From positions 496,001 to 560,000 of the forward strand of contig NZ_JAUQTB010000001.1 in assembly GCF_030580655.1 (NCBI RefSeq): a stretch of DNA of 64,000 nt, in the 5' to 3' direction. The notes under the pieces are model-generated. The model did no database searches. It was given only the letters and a program-made list of their open reading frames with translations, and was not told the origin of the DNA. The position numbers and the translations under genes are program-made. Of the stretch, positions 46,318 through 54,995 are shown one piece after another (position 1 is the stretch's first letter; the number at the start of each line of letters is the position of its first letter). This DNA is from Paenibacillus lacisoli. GTDB lineage: Bacteria; Bacillota; Bacilli; Paenibacillales; Paenibacillaceae.

Positions 46318-48513
46318 CTAACGGTTTAGATTGTGTTGTACCTGCTGATTTCTGGTCAGGCGGAAATTTCTCGAGCGTTCGAACATCCACAGGATTGCGG
46401 TAACGCCGCGCGGATAATATTTGCTGCCGCCAATGTGTCCGGCAAGAATCTGGTCGCTCCAGCACCAATACGACAGCTCCGGATGAAGCAGCCATTCGGC
46501 GTGAGCTTTGTCCGCCGCGGCTCCCCGCTCGTCCCAAGGGAGATCGAGAATCGTACGTGCGATAAACTGGGACAGATAAATTTTGCTCAGCCACGAATTA
46601 TTGCTGGTGGAAGACAGCTTCCAGCCGCCGTCATCAAACAGACAGACGCCAGGAACGAGTATGGTCTGCAGATGGATTTTCAGCGCACGGATATACTCCG
46701 AGAATCGTCCATCGGGACGCAGTGCATCTTCACAGTCCGTAAACAGCGGGAAAATAAGACCCTCAATGGCCGGAATAATACAGGACTCGTTATTCTCATG
46801 AATGACAGCCGGGATATATCCCTCACTGTTCAGCTGTGAAGCAATAGAAGCCGCACATTTGTCAGCCTGCTGTCCAGCTTCGGCTGCAAGATCTGCAAGC
46901 CCTTCCTGACTAAAAAATTTCTCCAGCGCCACATAGGCTGCCCAGCATTTGCCCGCCATGTAGATGTTATTGCGGGACTGCCCCAGTGAAGTATCCAGAC
47001 TGTCATAGGTCGATATCTCGGCACCGCCCTGGGTACGGCTGCTGTCCAGCGCCATCAGACCGTTACGCTGCTGTGGATCGGGATGATCCCGGTTCAGCAT
47101 GCTCTGAAAACAGTCGCGCAGCGTCGGCAGCATCCGGTCGATGAATTCACGATCCTTCGTCTGCTCCATATAGACAAGGGCACAGCACAGCCAGTTGACC
47201 AGCTCTTCGTGACTCATGTAAGAGAAACAGTCATCCAGTCCAGCCTTCTCATATGCGGAATAGCCGGGTCTCGAGAAAACATTCGCTACGCCGACATCGT
47301 GAGTAAATGTGATCCCGCCCGGATGCTGCTCGCTTTCTCCCGGGAAGAACACCGTATCCTCATAACTGTAACGGTCCACGAACAGCTCCAGCTCATTGCG
47401 GACTGTCCAAGGGTTCATCACCAGCTCATAGAACAGCTGGTCTGCAGTAAGATCAAGCGTATTCATCATGCGGTACTCACCTTCATTGACGATCCAAATC
47501 AGCCTGCCGTCCGCGTCCAGAAGCTGGGTGCTGCCGTAATAGCTGTGGATAGCGTGATTCAGCATAAAGGTCTGATCTTCGGACAGTCCGGCCGCAGCGA
47601 TCCAGTCATTGGCGGTAAGGCATGCTGCAGTCAGCTCATCAAAATGATCCAGTGCATATTGAGCCACCGCGTCGATATTTTTGAAATAACGGGTATAGGC
47701 ATATTTCGCTTCCATCCCCGTCGTTACAATTCCATCCCGGTAGAAGCAGACCGCAAAACGGTAAGTGCGCTTCTCACCCGCCGGAACCTCCATCAGTACG
47801 GCGCCGGTTCCTCCTAGTCCAAAGGACAAATTGTGCTCCAGCTGCTCCCCGAGGATACTCTCCAGCGTAAAGCCAAGTCCGCTGCGGATACCCTCATCCT
47901 TACATGCGATCGCAGTCATTCTTCCCTGACCAATACCCTCGAAGGCCCCGCCGCTCGTATCACTTAATCTGCGCATCGCGCTGTAAGGATCGCTGCCTTC
48001 ATAGCCGAAGAATCCTTTGCGGGCATAAGCGCCCTCTGTATTATCCAGTGTCAGCTCTGCGAATACGGCAGGGACTAATGCGGCGCGAAGCTCCTCTTCT
48101 CCAGCTGCAGCCGGATCAGGGACGGAACGAACCGGGGAATAGATCCGGAACGTGACATCTCCGGCTTCCCAGGTATCTGCTGCCGTAGACAAGGTCCGCT
48201 TGATCCCACCGTCGGGAAACGCTTTCAAAGCGACGTTCGAAGAATCGGAGCTGCTGTTAGGCTGGTCCTGTTCACCCTCGTCGGCTTTCTCGATATCATA
48301 GCGGGCCGCAGCATCCTCGATCTGCTCGAAGAAGGGCAGCAGCTCATAATTAGCTCCGTCTCTGGATTGAAACCCGATGTATACATTATGGTCTGCCGGT
48401 TTGCCAAGCTCGAGGCCAAGACCTCCCTTTTTCCCTTTAAAACCCAGAGTGAAGCTTGCAAATGCCCCGATTGGCGCGTGCTGAACATTATAAAATTGAT
48501 TATTAGTGCTCAT
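46318..48513 (-). CDS. Beta-xylosidase, glycoside hydrolase family 52
   Basis: Splits xylobiose and short xylo-oligosaccharides with retention. 731 residues, slightly longer than the 705 or so of Geobacillus enzymes because of an acidic Ser/Gln-rich insertion near residue 80. The N-terminus (HAPIGAFASFTLGFKGKKGGLGLELG) and body align well with that family. The nucleophile lies in WIVNEGEYRMM and the acid/base Asp in LDSSRTQGGAE. No signal peptide: a cytoplasmic enzyme. It is the first gene of the GH52-GH67-dehydrogenase operon and is divergent from the AraC regulator. Confidence 0.95.
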   Translation of the reverse strand: MSTNNQFYNVQHAPIGAFASFTLGFKGKKGGLGLELGKPADHNVYIGFQSRDGANYELLPFFEQIEDAAARYDIEKADEGEQDQPNSSSDSSNVALKAFPDGGIKRTLSTAADTWEAGDVTFRIYSPVRSVPDPAAAGEEELRAALVPAVFAELTLDNTEGAYARKGFFGYEGSDPYSAMRRLSDTSGGAFEGIGQGRMTAIACKDEGIRSGLGFTLESILGEQLEHNLSFGLGGTGAVLMEVPAGEKRTYRFAVCFYRDGIVTTGMEAKYAYTRYFKNIDAVAQYALDHFDELTAACLTANDWIAAAGLSEDQTFMLNHAIHSYYGSTQLLDADGRLIWIVNEGEYRMMNTLDLTADQLFYELVMNPWTVRNELELFVDRYSYEDTVFFPGESEQHPGGITFTHDVGVANVFSRPGYSAYEKAGLDDCFSYMSHEELVNWLCCALVYMEQTKDREFIDRMLPTLRDCFQSMLNRDHPDPQQRNGLMALDSSRTQGGAEISTYDSLDTSLGQSRNNIYMAGKCWAAYVALEKFFSQEGLADLAAEAGQQADKCAASIASQLNSEGYIPAVIHENNESCIIPAIEGLIFPLFTDCEDALRPDGRFSEYIRALKIHLQTILVPGVCLFDDGGWKLSSTSNNSWLSKIYLSQFIARTILDLPWDERGAAADKAHAEWLLHPELSYWCWSDQILAGHIGGSKYYPRGVTAILWMFERSRNFRLTRNQQVQHNLNR

Positions 48514-48685
48514 AGGAACTCCTTTCTGGAAACGATAAATGGTTTATTCTTCTTCATCCTAGCATGGGCCGCAGCGTCATGACATTGTCAAATCAAGCAA
48601 ATATTTACCCAAATCGTGCAAAATTCAGCTATACTATGAGACAGATACAGAAGCAAGCATGATCATGAGCGGGGAGGAAATTCAT

Positions 48686-49642
48686 ATGGCTTCAGCTTTT
48701 ATACCGCCGGAGCTCGGGCAGAGCCTGCGCGAAACGATTATACCTGACGTTAAAACAACCCTGAATCTGTTCGGCATGCATCTGCGCAAGGTCGCCGGTG
48801 AATGGAATTACCCAATCCATGCACACCCTCAATATGAATTCAACTATGTACTTGAAGGTGTTCAGACGATGGTTGTCAACAACAACAGCTTTACCCAGCA
48901 GGCAGGCGATCTGGTCCTTCTCCGGCCAGGAGATTCGCATTCCAGCCGCAGCGGAGACGGCAGGCCTTTTACCTATTTTTGTATCCATTTTGACATTGAT
49001 GATAAAATTCTGATCTCTTTATTAAGCCGCCTGGATCACGTCCTGTTCAAGTCCGACAGTGCAATCACCCGGAGACTGGCCCCCGTACTGCATAAGCTGG
49101 TTGAGATTTCGGCCAACGTGAACGGGAATATTACCATGTCCCAGCGGATGCGGCTGCAGTCCGCCGTCTTCGACCTCTTCGGACAGCTCTGGGAAGCCTT
49201 CTCGATCGACGATCATCTGCTCTCTTCCAATACGTATGAGAAAGTCGAGCTTGCACACCAGATCCGCGGCCGGCTGCAGGGGCTCATCTACCAGCAGTTC
49301 AAGCATGACGGCGCGGGCGAAAACCATTACGGCGTAGATGACATTGCGGCCGAGCTGGGAATCAGCACTTCGCATTGTTACCGTGTCTTTCGGGAGGTGT
49401 TCGGCCTATCTCCAAGGACCTTCCTCTCGGATCAGACCCTCCACGAAGCTAAAGTATTGCTGGAGGATCCGCGCCTGAGTGTCAGTCAGATCTCCGGCAT
49501 ACTGGGTTATCGCGATATCGCCCACTTCAGCCGGCAGTTCAAACGCTGGTACGGCCTGTCCCCGAGGCAGTACCGCGATTCCAGAAACTGGATGCCTGCG
49601 GATCCCCTTCATGCCCCTGACAGCGGGGATACCCCGCATTGA
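48686..49642 (+). CDS. AraC family transcriptional regulator
   Basis: 318 residues. An N-terminal cupin sensor (IHAHPQYEFNYVLEGVQTMVV, then AGDLVLLRPGDSH) and a C-terminal double helix-turn-helix (VDDIAAELGISTSHCYRVFREVFGLSP, then SQISGILGYRDIAHFSRQFKRWYGLSP). Such regulators usually activate the adjacent operon on sensing a sugar. It is divergent from the GH52 operon with about 170 bases between start codons, so GH52-GH67 is the likely target. The ATG at 48686 is eight bases after GGGAGG. Confidence 0.93.
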   Translation: MASAFIPPELGQSLRETIIPDVKTTLNLFGMHLRKVAGEWNYPIHAHPQYEFNYVLEGVQTMVVNNNSFTQQAGDLVLLRPGDSHSSRSGDGRPFTYFCIHFDIDDKILISLLSRLDHVLFKSDSAITRRLAPVLHKLVEISANVNGNITMSQRMRLQSAVFDLFGQLWEAFSIDDHLLSSNTYEKVELAHQIRGRLQGLIYQQFKHDGAGENHYGVDDIAAELGISTSHCYRVFREVFGLSPRTFLSDQTLHEAKVLLEDPRLSVSQISGILGYRDIAHFSRQFKRWYGLSPRQYRDSRNWMPADPLHAPDSGDTPH

Positions 49643-49674
49643 TTAATCAGCTTCGTTTTATCTGGAGATCCACT

Positions 49675-50328
49675 TTAACGCTTAATATAATCCGCGAATT
49701 CTTCCTGAAAATCCACCGAGTCGATATCTGCCCGAAGATGGCGGTGCACCAGCTCATCGATGGGCTCCACCTCCCCCTGCATAAGGTGATTGAGCATCAG
49801 CTGATGCTCGTGTTGAATCTCCAGCAGCTTCTCTGTCTTCAGCATATGCAGTCTGCGGTAACGGACATAATGCACGTTAAACTGCTGGATGACCTCCCAC
49901 AGAAAACCCCGCCCCGCCAGGGCGAACAGCGTCTGGTGAAAGGCATCGTCCAGCTTCAGAAACTGTTCCGTATCCCCTTCTTCCTCAATACAGCGTCTGA
50001 GGCGGATCAGATGGTCCCTTAACTCGTGCTGGCCTTTGAGCGGCAGCCTGCCGGCAAGCTCTTTCATAATCTGCTTCTCCAGCACGGTACGGAGATAGAT
50101 GATCTGTTCTACGGACTCCAGGTCGATGTAGGAGACGAGATTGCCTTTCTTAGGGTAAATATCAACATAATCCTCCATGGCAAGCTGCTTCAGAATGTCA
50201 CGAATGGGAGTTCTCGATAATTGGAAGCGTTCGGAGAGAGCTACCTCACTCAGCATGCTGCCCGGCTTTAGCTCCAGCGTAAGGATCTCCTTTTTGAGAT
50301 CATTCATGATTTGTTCTTTGGATAACAT
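49675..50328 (-). CDS. GntR family (FadR subfamily) transcriptional regulator
   Basis: 217 residues. Winged helix at the N-terminus (GSMLSEVALSERFQLSRTPIRDILKQL), then the all-helical FCD effector domain with metal-ligand candidates in DDAFHQTLF and HEHQLMLNHL. FCD regulators often sense uronates or other organic acids. It is divergent from uxuA and probably binds CTTGTATACAAG at 50414 and the same site before the GH2 gene. The start is uncertain: the ATG at 50328 has GGGGAG only two bases away. Confidence 0.92.
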   Translation of the reverse strand: MLSKEQIMNDLKKEILTLELKPGSMLSEVALSERFQLSRTPIRDILKQLAMEDYVDIYPKKGNLVSYIDLESVEQIIYLRTVLEKQIMKELAGRLPLKGQHELRDHLIRLRRCIEEEGDTEQFLKLDDAFHQTLFALAGRGFLWEVIQQFNVHYVRYRRLHMLKTEKLLEIQHEHQLMLNHLMQGEVEPIDELVHRHLRADIDSVDFQEEFADYIKR

Positions 50329-50413
50329 GGCTCCCCAACTTTCTAATAATGAAATGCGATACAATCAGCATTGACAAAGGATGAAGCCTATCTTATGATC
50401 ATTACGATCGAAT

Positions 50414-50425
50414 CTTGTATACAAG
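50414..50425. promoter_or_regulatory. GntR-type operator O1 upstream of uxuA
   Basis: Perfect palindrome CTTGTATACAAG between the divergent gntR and uxuA genes; 12 of 12 bases are identical to 39458-39469. Confidence 0.75.
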
Positions 50426-50490
50426 TTTAACTCTGCAACTTCATTATCACGCATTTCAAGTTGTCTTTTCAATATTAATATTATTACTTG

Positions 50491-50502
50491 TTTGTACACA
50501 TG
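50491..50502. promoter_or_regulatory. Degenerate second operator O2 upstream of uxuA
   Basis: TTTGTACACATG matches O1 at 9 of 12 positions and shares its first 11 bases with the O2 of the GH2 gene. It is 77 bases from O1. Confidence 0.45.
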
Positions 50503-50526
50503 AATCATATTGAGGTGAATTGAACC

Positions 50527-51609
50527 ATGAATATGACTTGGAGATGGTATGGTCAGGACAACGATCAGGTGACGCTTGATCACATCCGGCAAATTCCCGG
50601 TGTCATGGGTATCGTATGGTCTCTGCATCATAAGGTAGCCGGTGAAGTGTGGAAGATGGAAGAAATTCAGGAAACAGCAGATCAGATTACGGCAAAAGGC
50701 TTTAGCACGGCCGTCGTTGAAAGCGTTAACGTTCATGACGATATCAAGATCGGTCTGCCCTCCCGGGATCATTACATCGACATTTACATTGATACGATCC
50801 GCAAGCTGTCACAGGTCGGCGTCAAAGTGATCTGCTATAATTTTATGCCTATTTTTGACTGGACCCGCACAGAGCTGTACAAGGAACTGCCGGACGGCTC
50901 GAATGCCCTGTTCTATGAGAAAGCAGCCATTCAGGATAACCCGCGCGATATGGTAGAACGGATTCTGCAGGGGGCTGGCTCATTCACCATGCCTGGCTGG
51001 GAGCCGGAACGTCTGGCCAGGCTGGATGAGCTTTTCGCCGCTTATGAGGGAGTTACGGAAGAGAAGCTGTTCGAGAATTTGAAATATTTTCTGCAGCGGC
51101 TAATGCCGGTGTGTGAGGAAGTCGATATTCGCATGGCCATCCACCCGGATGACCCCGCCTGGCCGATCTTCGGTCTGCCGCGCATTATCCGGAGCCGGGA
51201 CACAATCCGCCGCTTCCTGGATATGGTAGACAGTCCTTACAGCGGTCTCACTTTCTGCACCGGTTCGCTCGGTACGAATCCGGAGAACGACTTACCGGCG
51301 ATGATTCGTGAGTTTCATGAGCGTATCTATTTTGCCCATATCCGTAATGTGAAAGTGTTCGACAATGGCGACTTCATCGAAGTGTCCCACCGGGGACGGG
51401 ACGGGAGCGTAGATATTGCTGAGGTGGTTAAGGCCTACCATGAGAATGGCTACACCGGCTACGTTCGTCCGGACCACGGCCGTCATCTGTGGGGAGAAGA
51501 GAAGAATTGCCGGCCAGGATACGGTCTGTATGACCGGGCCTTGGGCGTAATGTATCTGCTGGGCGTGTGGGACAGCCTGGAGAATGTTCGTATGCACTCG
51601 TCAACCTAA
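50527..51609 (+). CDS. uxuA: Mannonate dehydratase
   Basis: Dehydrates D-mannonate to 2-keto-3-deoxygluconate in hexuronate breakdown. 360 residues, the normal length. Typical features: MNMTWRWYGQDNDQVTLDHIRQIPGV at the N-terminus, AIHPDDPAWPIFGLPRI, CTGSLGTNPENDL with the metal-site Cys, FAHIRNVK and the C-terminal RPDHGRHLWGEE. GAGGTGA precedes the ATG. Neither glucuronate isomerase nor a classic uxuB is in the window, so the pathway must be completed elsewhere. Regulated by the divergent GntR protein if the operators are right. Confidence 0.96.
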   Translation: MNMTWRWYGQDNDQVTLDHIRQIPGVMGIVWSLHHKVAGEVWKMEEIQETADQITAKGFSTAVVESVNVHDDIKIGLPSRDHYIDIYIDTIRKLSQVGVKVICYNFMPIFDWTRTELYKELPDGSNALFYEKAAIQDNPRDMVERILQGAGSFTMPGWEPERLARLDELFAAYEGVTEEKLFENLKYFLQRLMPVCEEVDIRMAIHPDDPAWPIFGLPRIIRSRDTIRRFLDMVDSPYSGLTFCTGSLGTNPENDLPAMIREFHERIYFAHIRNVKVFDNGDFIEVSHRGRDGSVDIAEVVKAYHENGYTGYVRPDHGRHLWGEEKNCRPGYGLYDRALGVMYLLGVWDSLENVRMHSST

Positions 51610-51728
51610 CTGAAAATTACAGCGCCAGGCTGTCCTCTTCGTCCGTGATCCGGATGGCGGGCAGCCTTTTTCATTCCAAGCAGGCCATGTATAATGAATG
51701 AATCTTCATACAAAAGGATGGACCTACG

Positions 51729-52706
51729 ATGCTCCAGAACCTGAATTCACGGCTTAACCGAATGATGCCTCTGATTACTCCGACCAGTATTGTGATTGGC
51801 GTCTTGTGCGGGGGCTTCCTTTCATCTTATACCTTTCTCTCACCCTGGCTCTTTGCATTCATGACGTTTGCCGGAAGTATAAGTCTAAGCTTCAGAGACT
51901 TCCTTAGTGTACTCCGGAAACCGCTCCCGCTGGTCGCCTGCCTGCTGGTGCTGCATGTGCTGATGCCGCTGGTCGCCCTGTTAACAGGCAGACTTGTTTT
52001 TCCGTATGATCCATATACGATCACCGGACTTGTACTAGCTGCCGCGATACCTACCGGGATCAGCAGCTTCGTATGGGTCAGTATATACAAGGGGAATATT
52101 GCACTGACCTTATCCATTATTCTGGTCGACACGCTGCTTGCTCCTTTTGCTGTGCCCGGGATCCTTTCTCTGCTGATCGGCACGAGCGTGCATATGGACA
52201 TTCTGCCGATGATGAGCAGTCTGTTCGGGATGATTGTTGTCCCTTCCCTGCTTGGTATGGCGCTGAACGAATGGACACGGGGCGCTGTAGTGCCTGTCTG
52301 GGGACCACGCATGAACCCCTTCTCCAAACTGGCCATGGCCATGGTGATTGCGATTAACGGCTCTGTTGTAGCCCCTTATCTGTCCGATATCAGCCTGGGG
52401 TTGGTCGGTATGGCCGTGATTATCATTACACTGGCTGCCGCAGGCTACCTGCTCAGTTATTTTATTTCTGTCCTGATGGGATGGAGTGAAGCGGATCAAA
52501 TTGCGCTGATTTTTAACGGAGGAATGCGTAATATTAGTGCGGGCGCAGTCCTGGCCGTCGCTTATTTCCCTGCCCCTGTAGCCGTGCCCGTTGTGCTTGG
52601 GATGGTCTTTCAGCAGCTGCTCGCTTCGCTCGCCGGTTCTGTGATCGGCTGGCGTTCTCGTATCCGTGACCAGAAAAACGCGTCCGAGCAGTCATCAACT
52701 CTGTAG
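51729..52706 (+). CDS. BASS family (bile acid:sodium symporter-like) transporter
   Basis: 325 residues with about ten membrane segments. Family-like text: MTFAGSISLSFRDFLSVLRKP, AAAIPTGISSFVWV, and IALIFNGGMRNISAG near residue 260. Similar to Bacillus YocS. Substrates of bacterial members include organic acids such as pantoate or keto acids; this one cannot be assigned. It lies 120 bases after uxuA and could transport a sugar acid, but it has its own likely start region and terminator. Confidence 0.88.
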   Translation: MLQNLNSRLNRMMPLITPTSIVIGVLCGGFLSSYTFLSPWLFAFMTFAGSISLSFRDFLSVLRKPLPLVACLLVLHVLMPLVALLTGRLVFPYDPYTITGLVLAAAIPTGISSFVWVSIYKGNIALTLSIILVDTLLAPFAVPGILSLLIGTSVHMDILPMMSSLFGMIVVPSLLGMALNEWTRGAVVPVWGPRMNPFSKLAMAMVIAINGSVVAPYLSDISLGLVGMAVIIITLAAAGYLLSYFISVLMGWSEADQIALIFNGGMRNISAGAVLAVAYFPAPVAVPVVLGMVFQQLLASLAGSVIGWRSRIRDQKNASEQSSTL

Positions 52707-52765
52707 GCATGTTTAGGCTGCAATATCCGACAATTCGTTGCTGCCCGGTTATAGGGCAAGACACC

Positions 52766-52796
52766 CCGGCAGCCAGACGAACGGCTGCCTTTTGTC
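52766..52796 (+). terminator. Terminator of the BASS transporter gene
   Basis: GGCAGCC / GGCTGCC stem, then TTTTGTCG. Confidence 0.75.
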
Positions 52797-52923
52797 GTTG
52801 GTTTAGCAGGCAGGACAGTACAAGAAGTGAATATTGGTTCATATACGAATTGACGTTACTTATTGGAAATGTTACCTTGAAATAATACCCATTTATGGGT
52901 CACAATATAAGGAGTGTTCAGGA

Positions 52924-53709
52924 ATGAAGCTACCTTTACACGAAATGTTCATTAAACATGCCATCGAGTATGTAAGGCAAGATCATCGGCTTATAGGCCT
53001 CCTTGCAGGCGGTTCCATAGTACACGGAGCAATGGACGAGTACAGTGATCTAGATTTAATAATCGTTTACAACTCCGATTCTCTAAGTGAGATCATGGAA
53101 CAACGAGTCCAAATCGCTGAAGGTCTCGGCAACTTACTTTCGGCATTCACAGGCGAACATGTCAGAGAACCCAGATTACTTATTTGTTTATACGGCCCCT
53201 CTCCTCTTCATGTTGATCTTAAGTTTATTCAAGCAGAAGAGCTTAAAACCCGAATCGAGAACCCGTTGATTCTTCGGGAAAATGGGTCAGTTATTACAAC
53301 AATACTCAGCAAAACAGCCCCAACTTCACCTTTCCCTGATCCACAGTGGATTGAGGACCGTTTCTGGATATGGGTTCACTACGGTGCGACTAAATTAGGG
53401 AGAGGCGAGTTGTTCGAACTGATCGATCACCTAACATTTATTAGAAATGCTGTGTTAGGGCCGATGATTCTCGCTCGTTACGGCCATTCCCCACGAGGGG
53501 TCCGAAAGCTCGAGAAATATGCTTCAAAAGAAATTGAGGAATTAAAAGGAACGATTGCTTTACACAGCTTCGAAAGTTGTTATCACGCGTTGTAGAACAC
53601 CATTACAATGTACCAACGGTTACGTACAGTTTCAGAGATTGTACCCAAAATCAAAGCAGAACGCGTCTCCATCGAGTTTCTTGAGAGCTTATGCAGCAAC
53701 TCGCTTTGA
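52924..53709 (+). pseudogene. Nucleotidyltransferase-domain protein interrupted by an in-frame amber codon
   Basis: An open frame of 223 codons from the ATG at 52924 (good AAGGAG) ends in TAG at 53593-53595. The same frame then continues for 37 more sense codons (NTITMYQRLRTVSEIVPKIKAE...) to a TGA at 53707. The continuation is helical and natural, and would give 261 residues. The active site is GGSIVHGAMDEYSDLDLIIV near residue 40, the Pol-beta/aminoglycoside-nucleotidyltransferase signature, with DLKF as the third Asp. A CAG to TAG change is the simple explanation. The shorter product may still be made. GC content is lower than in the neighbours. Confidence 0.7.
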
Positions 53710-53875
53710 TTAATAGGAACGTTATTTCAATAAAAATGACAAACAGGACATCCGGCTAATTCAGCTGTCCTCTATATCCACAGAAGGAATGAGAAGTCGT
53801 CCTTCGAATTCAACCATGTGCTGATTTTCGCGGAACGCACCTCAACTTTTTAGGCCTCTTTGTGCGTCAACATAA

Positions 53876-53914
53876 AGAAGCCCTGTACAGTGAATTCACT
53901 CTACAGGGCTTCTT
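53876..53914. terminator. Strong bidirectional terminator left of the tRNA-Leu fragment
   Basis: AAGAAGCCCTGTA / TACAGGGCTTCTT stem with a 13-base loop. Originally it would terminate the minus-strand tRNA-Leu gene. The 165 bases between the nucleotidyltransferase and this hairpin hold nothing recognised. Confidence 0.85.
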
Positions 53915-53932
53915 ATTGCCAATATATATCTA

Positions 53933-53991
53933 TGCCGAGGACCGGGATCGAACCGGTACGGTAGTCACCTACCGCAGGATTTTAAGTCCTG
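53933..53991 (-). other. 3' fragment of tRNA-Leu (UAA): island attachment site
   Basis: Minus-strand sequence from CAGGACTTAAAATCCTG (anticodon arm, anticodon TAA) through the long variable arm, the T arm with GGTTCGATCC, and CTCGGCA is that of Bacillus-type tRNA-Leu. The 5' half is missing: upstream of CAGGAC the sequence no longer resembles a tRNA. A lone 3' half is the typical scar where an element integrated into the tRNA and carried a restored copy to its far end. The intact tRNA-Leu should be to the right of the window. Confidence 0.85.
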
Positions 53992-54117
53992 AAACAGCCT
54001 TCTCGTCCCTTCTTCTACACTAAAGAAATTTTGAATGAAAATCCTTTAACCATGCGGGTTCAAAACACCTTTTTATGTTCTATCCACTATACATCCTGTA
54101 ACTTGCATACGTAGCCA

Positions 54118-54137
54118 TGTTAGCAAAAATGTTAGCA
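54118..54137. repeat. Direct repeats TGTTAGCA just inside the island
   Basis: Two exact copies of TGTTAGCA start at 54118 and 54130, 12 bases apart, about 125 bases from the tRNA fragment. Repeats like this next to att sites of Firmicute elements are integrase arm-binding sites. Confidence 0.55.
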
Positions 54138-54169
54138 AAGTAATTGATTTTCAAGTTTATATGCCCATT

Positions 54170-54466
54170 CTAGGAAGTAGGGTTCTGAATTTTTGTATGC
54201 CCGTTTTTGGAGTATTTATTCCATGCTTCTTCTGCCCAGTCCATTATTTTTTTTATGTGTTTCTTATCCTTAGACGCATCTTTCCCAACGTAATCATTGC
54301 CTGCGTCAAAGGTTCCCCATCTTGTTATATAATTCAAATGACTGACAGCCCCTGCACCTGCCCCTTGAATTAGCTCAAATTCACCGCTAAGCTTTAAAAT
54401 CAATACATTGTTAACGGAATCATCACCATTTGCAATAGTCTGTTCCAATTGTTCTATAGTAGGCAT
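54170..54466 (-). CDS. Small hypothetical protein of the island
   Basis: 98 residues from the ATG at 54466, eight bases after GGAAGGGG. Text such as TIEQLEQTIANGDDSVNNVLILKLSGEFELI and RWGTFDAGNDYVGKDASKDKKHIKKIM looks like a compact alpha/beta domain. No family was recognised. It is the gene closest to the attachment site, where cargo genes are often found. Function is unknown. Confidence 0.6.
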   Translation of the reverse strand: MPTIEQLEQTIANGDDSVNNVLILKLSGEFELIQGAGAGAVSHLNYITRWGTFDAGNDYVGKDASKDKKHIKKIMDWAEEAWNKYSKNGHTKIQNPTS

Positions 54467-54686
54467 ATATATTTCCCCTTCCAATTGTGGTGACCTCAGA
54501 AGAGTAAATATACCATATTTTTTGTCATTTATCAACTAAATAGCTCGTCACCATAGCTAAGAATACTATCAAGACGGATAAACTTTTCATCACTAGCTTC
54601 GACTTCAGAACTAAATCTCATAATAAATCAATACAATTCTCACTTTATTCATTCGTACATATAAGATTAGAAGTCATCTAAGAAGT

Positions 54687-54866
54687 TCATTCATCATCTT
54701 TACGAGTTTTCATATATCCTAAATCTTCTAATAATAGTTCATCTAATTCCCTCGTTACACCCTCTGCAGATTCATGATCACCTTTTATGCGATAGATGCG
54801 TCTGCAATCCATTAAAAATAATTTGTATTTTTCATAAAATTCTTTTTTATTAAGTGCTTCAATCAT
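54687..54866 (-). CDS. Very small hypothetical protein
   Basis: 59 residues from the ATG at 54866, eight bases after AAGGAGG. An earlier ATG at 54902 overlaps a likely TATAAT box and is less probable. Charged and helical (MIEALNKKEFYEKYKLFLMDCRRIYRIKGDHE). No family recognised. It follows the terminator of the helicase gene and has its own promoter-like box. Confidence 0.5.
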   Translation of the reverse strand: MIEALNKKEFYEKYKLFLMDCRRIYRIKGDHESAEGVTRELDELLLEDLGYMKTRKDDE

Positions 54867-54935
54867 ATCAGCTGCCTCCTTCAGTAAAGTCACTCCTTTC
54901 ATTACATTATAACAAAAAGCCCAAAAAACCGAAGA

Positions 54936-54963
54936 ATGAATCTCAATATTGAGTCATTCATCC
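54936..54963 (-). terminator. Terminator of the AddB/AddA-like operon
   Basis: GAATGACTCAATATTGAGATTCATTC-type stem, then TTCGGTTTTTT in the minus direction. Confidence 0.75.
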
Positions 54964-54995
54964 TTCAGCCTTATAAGGATTATTATGAATTTAGA

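Noticed and set aside
48522-48540. Possible cre site upstream of the GH52 gene (TGGAAACGATAAAT)
   Set aside because: The right half of the consensus is not met; AraC control is a sufficient explanation.
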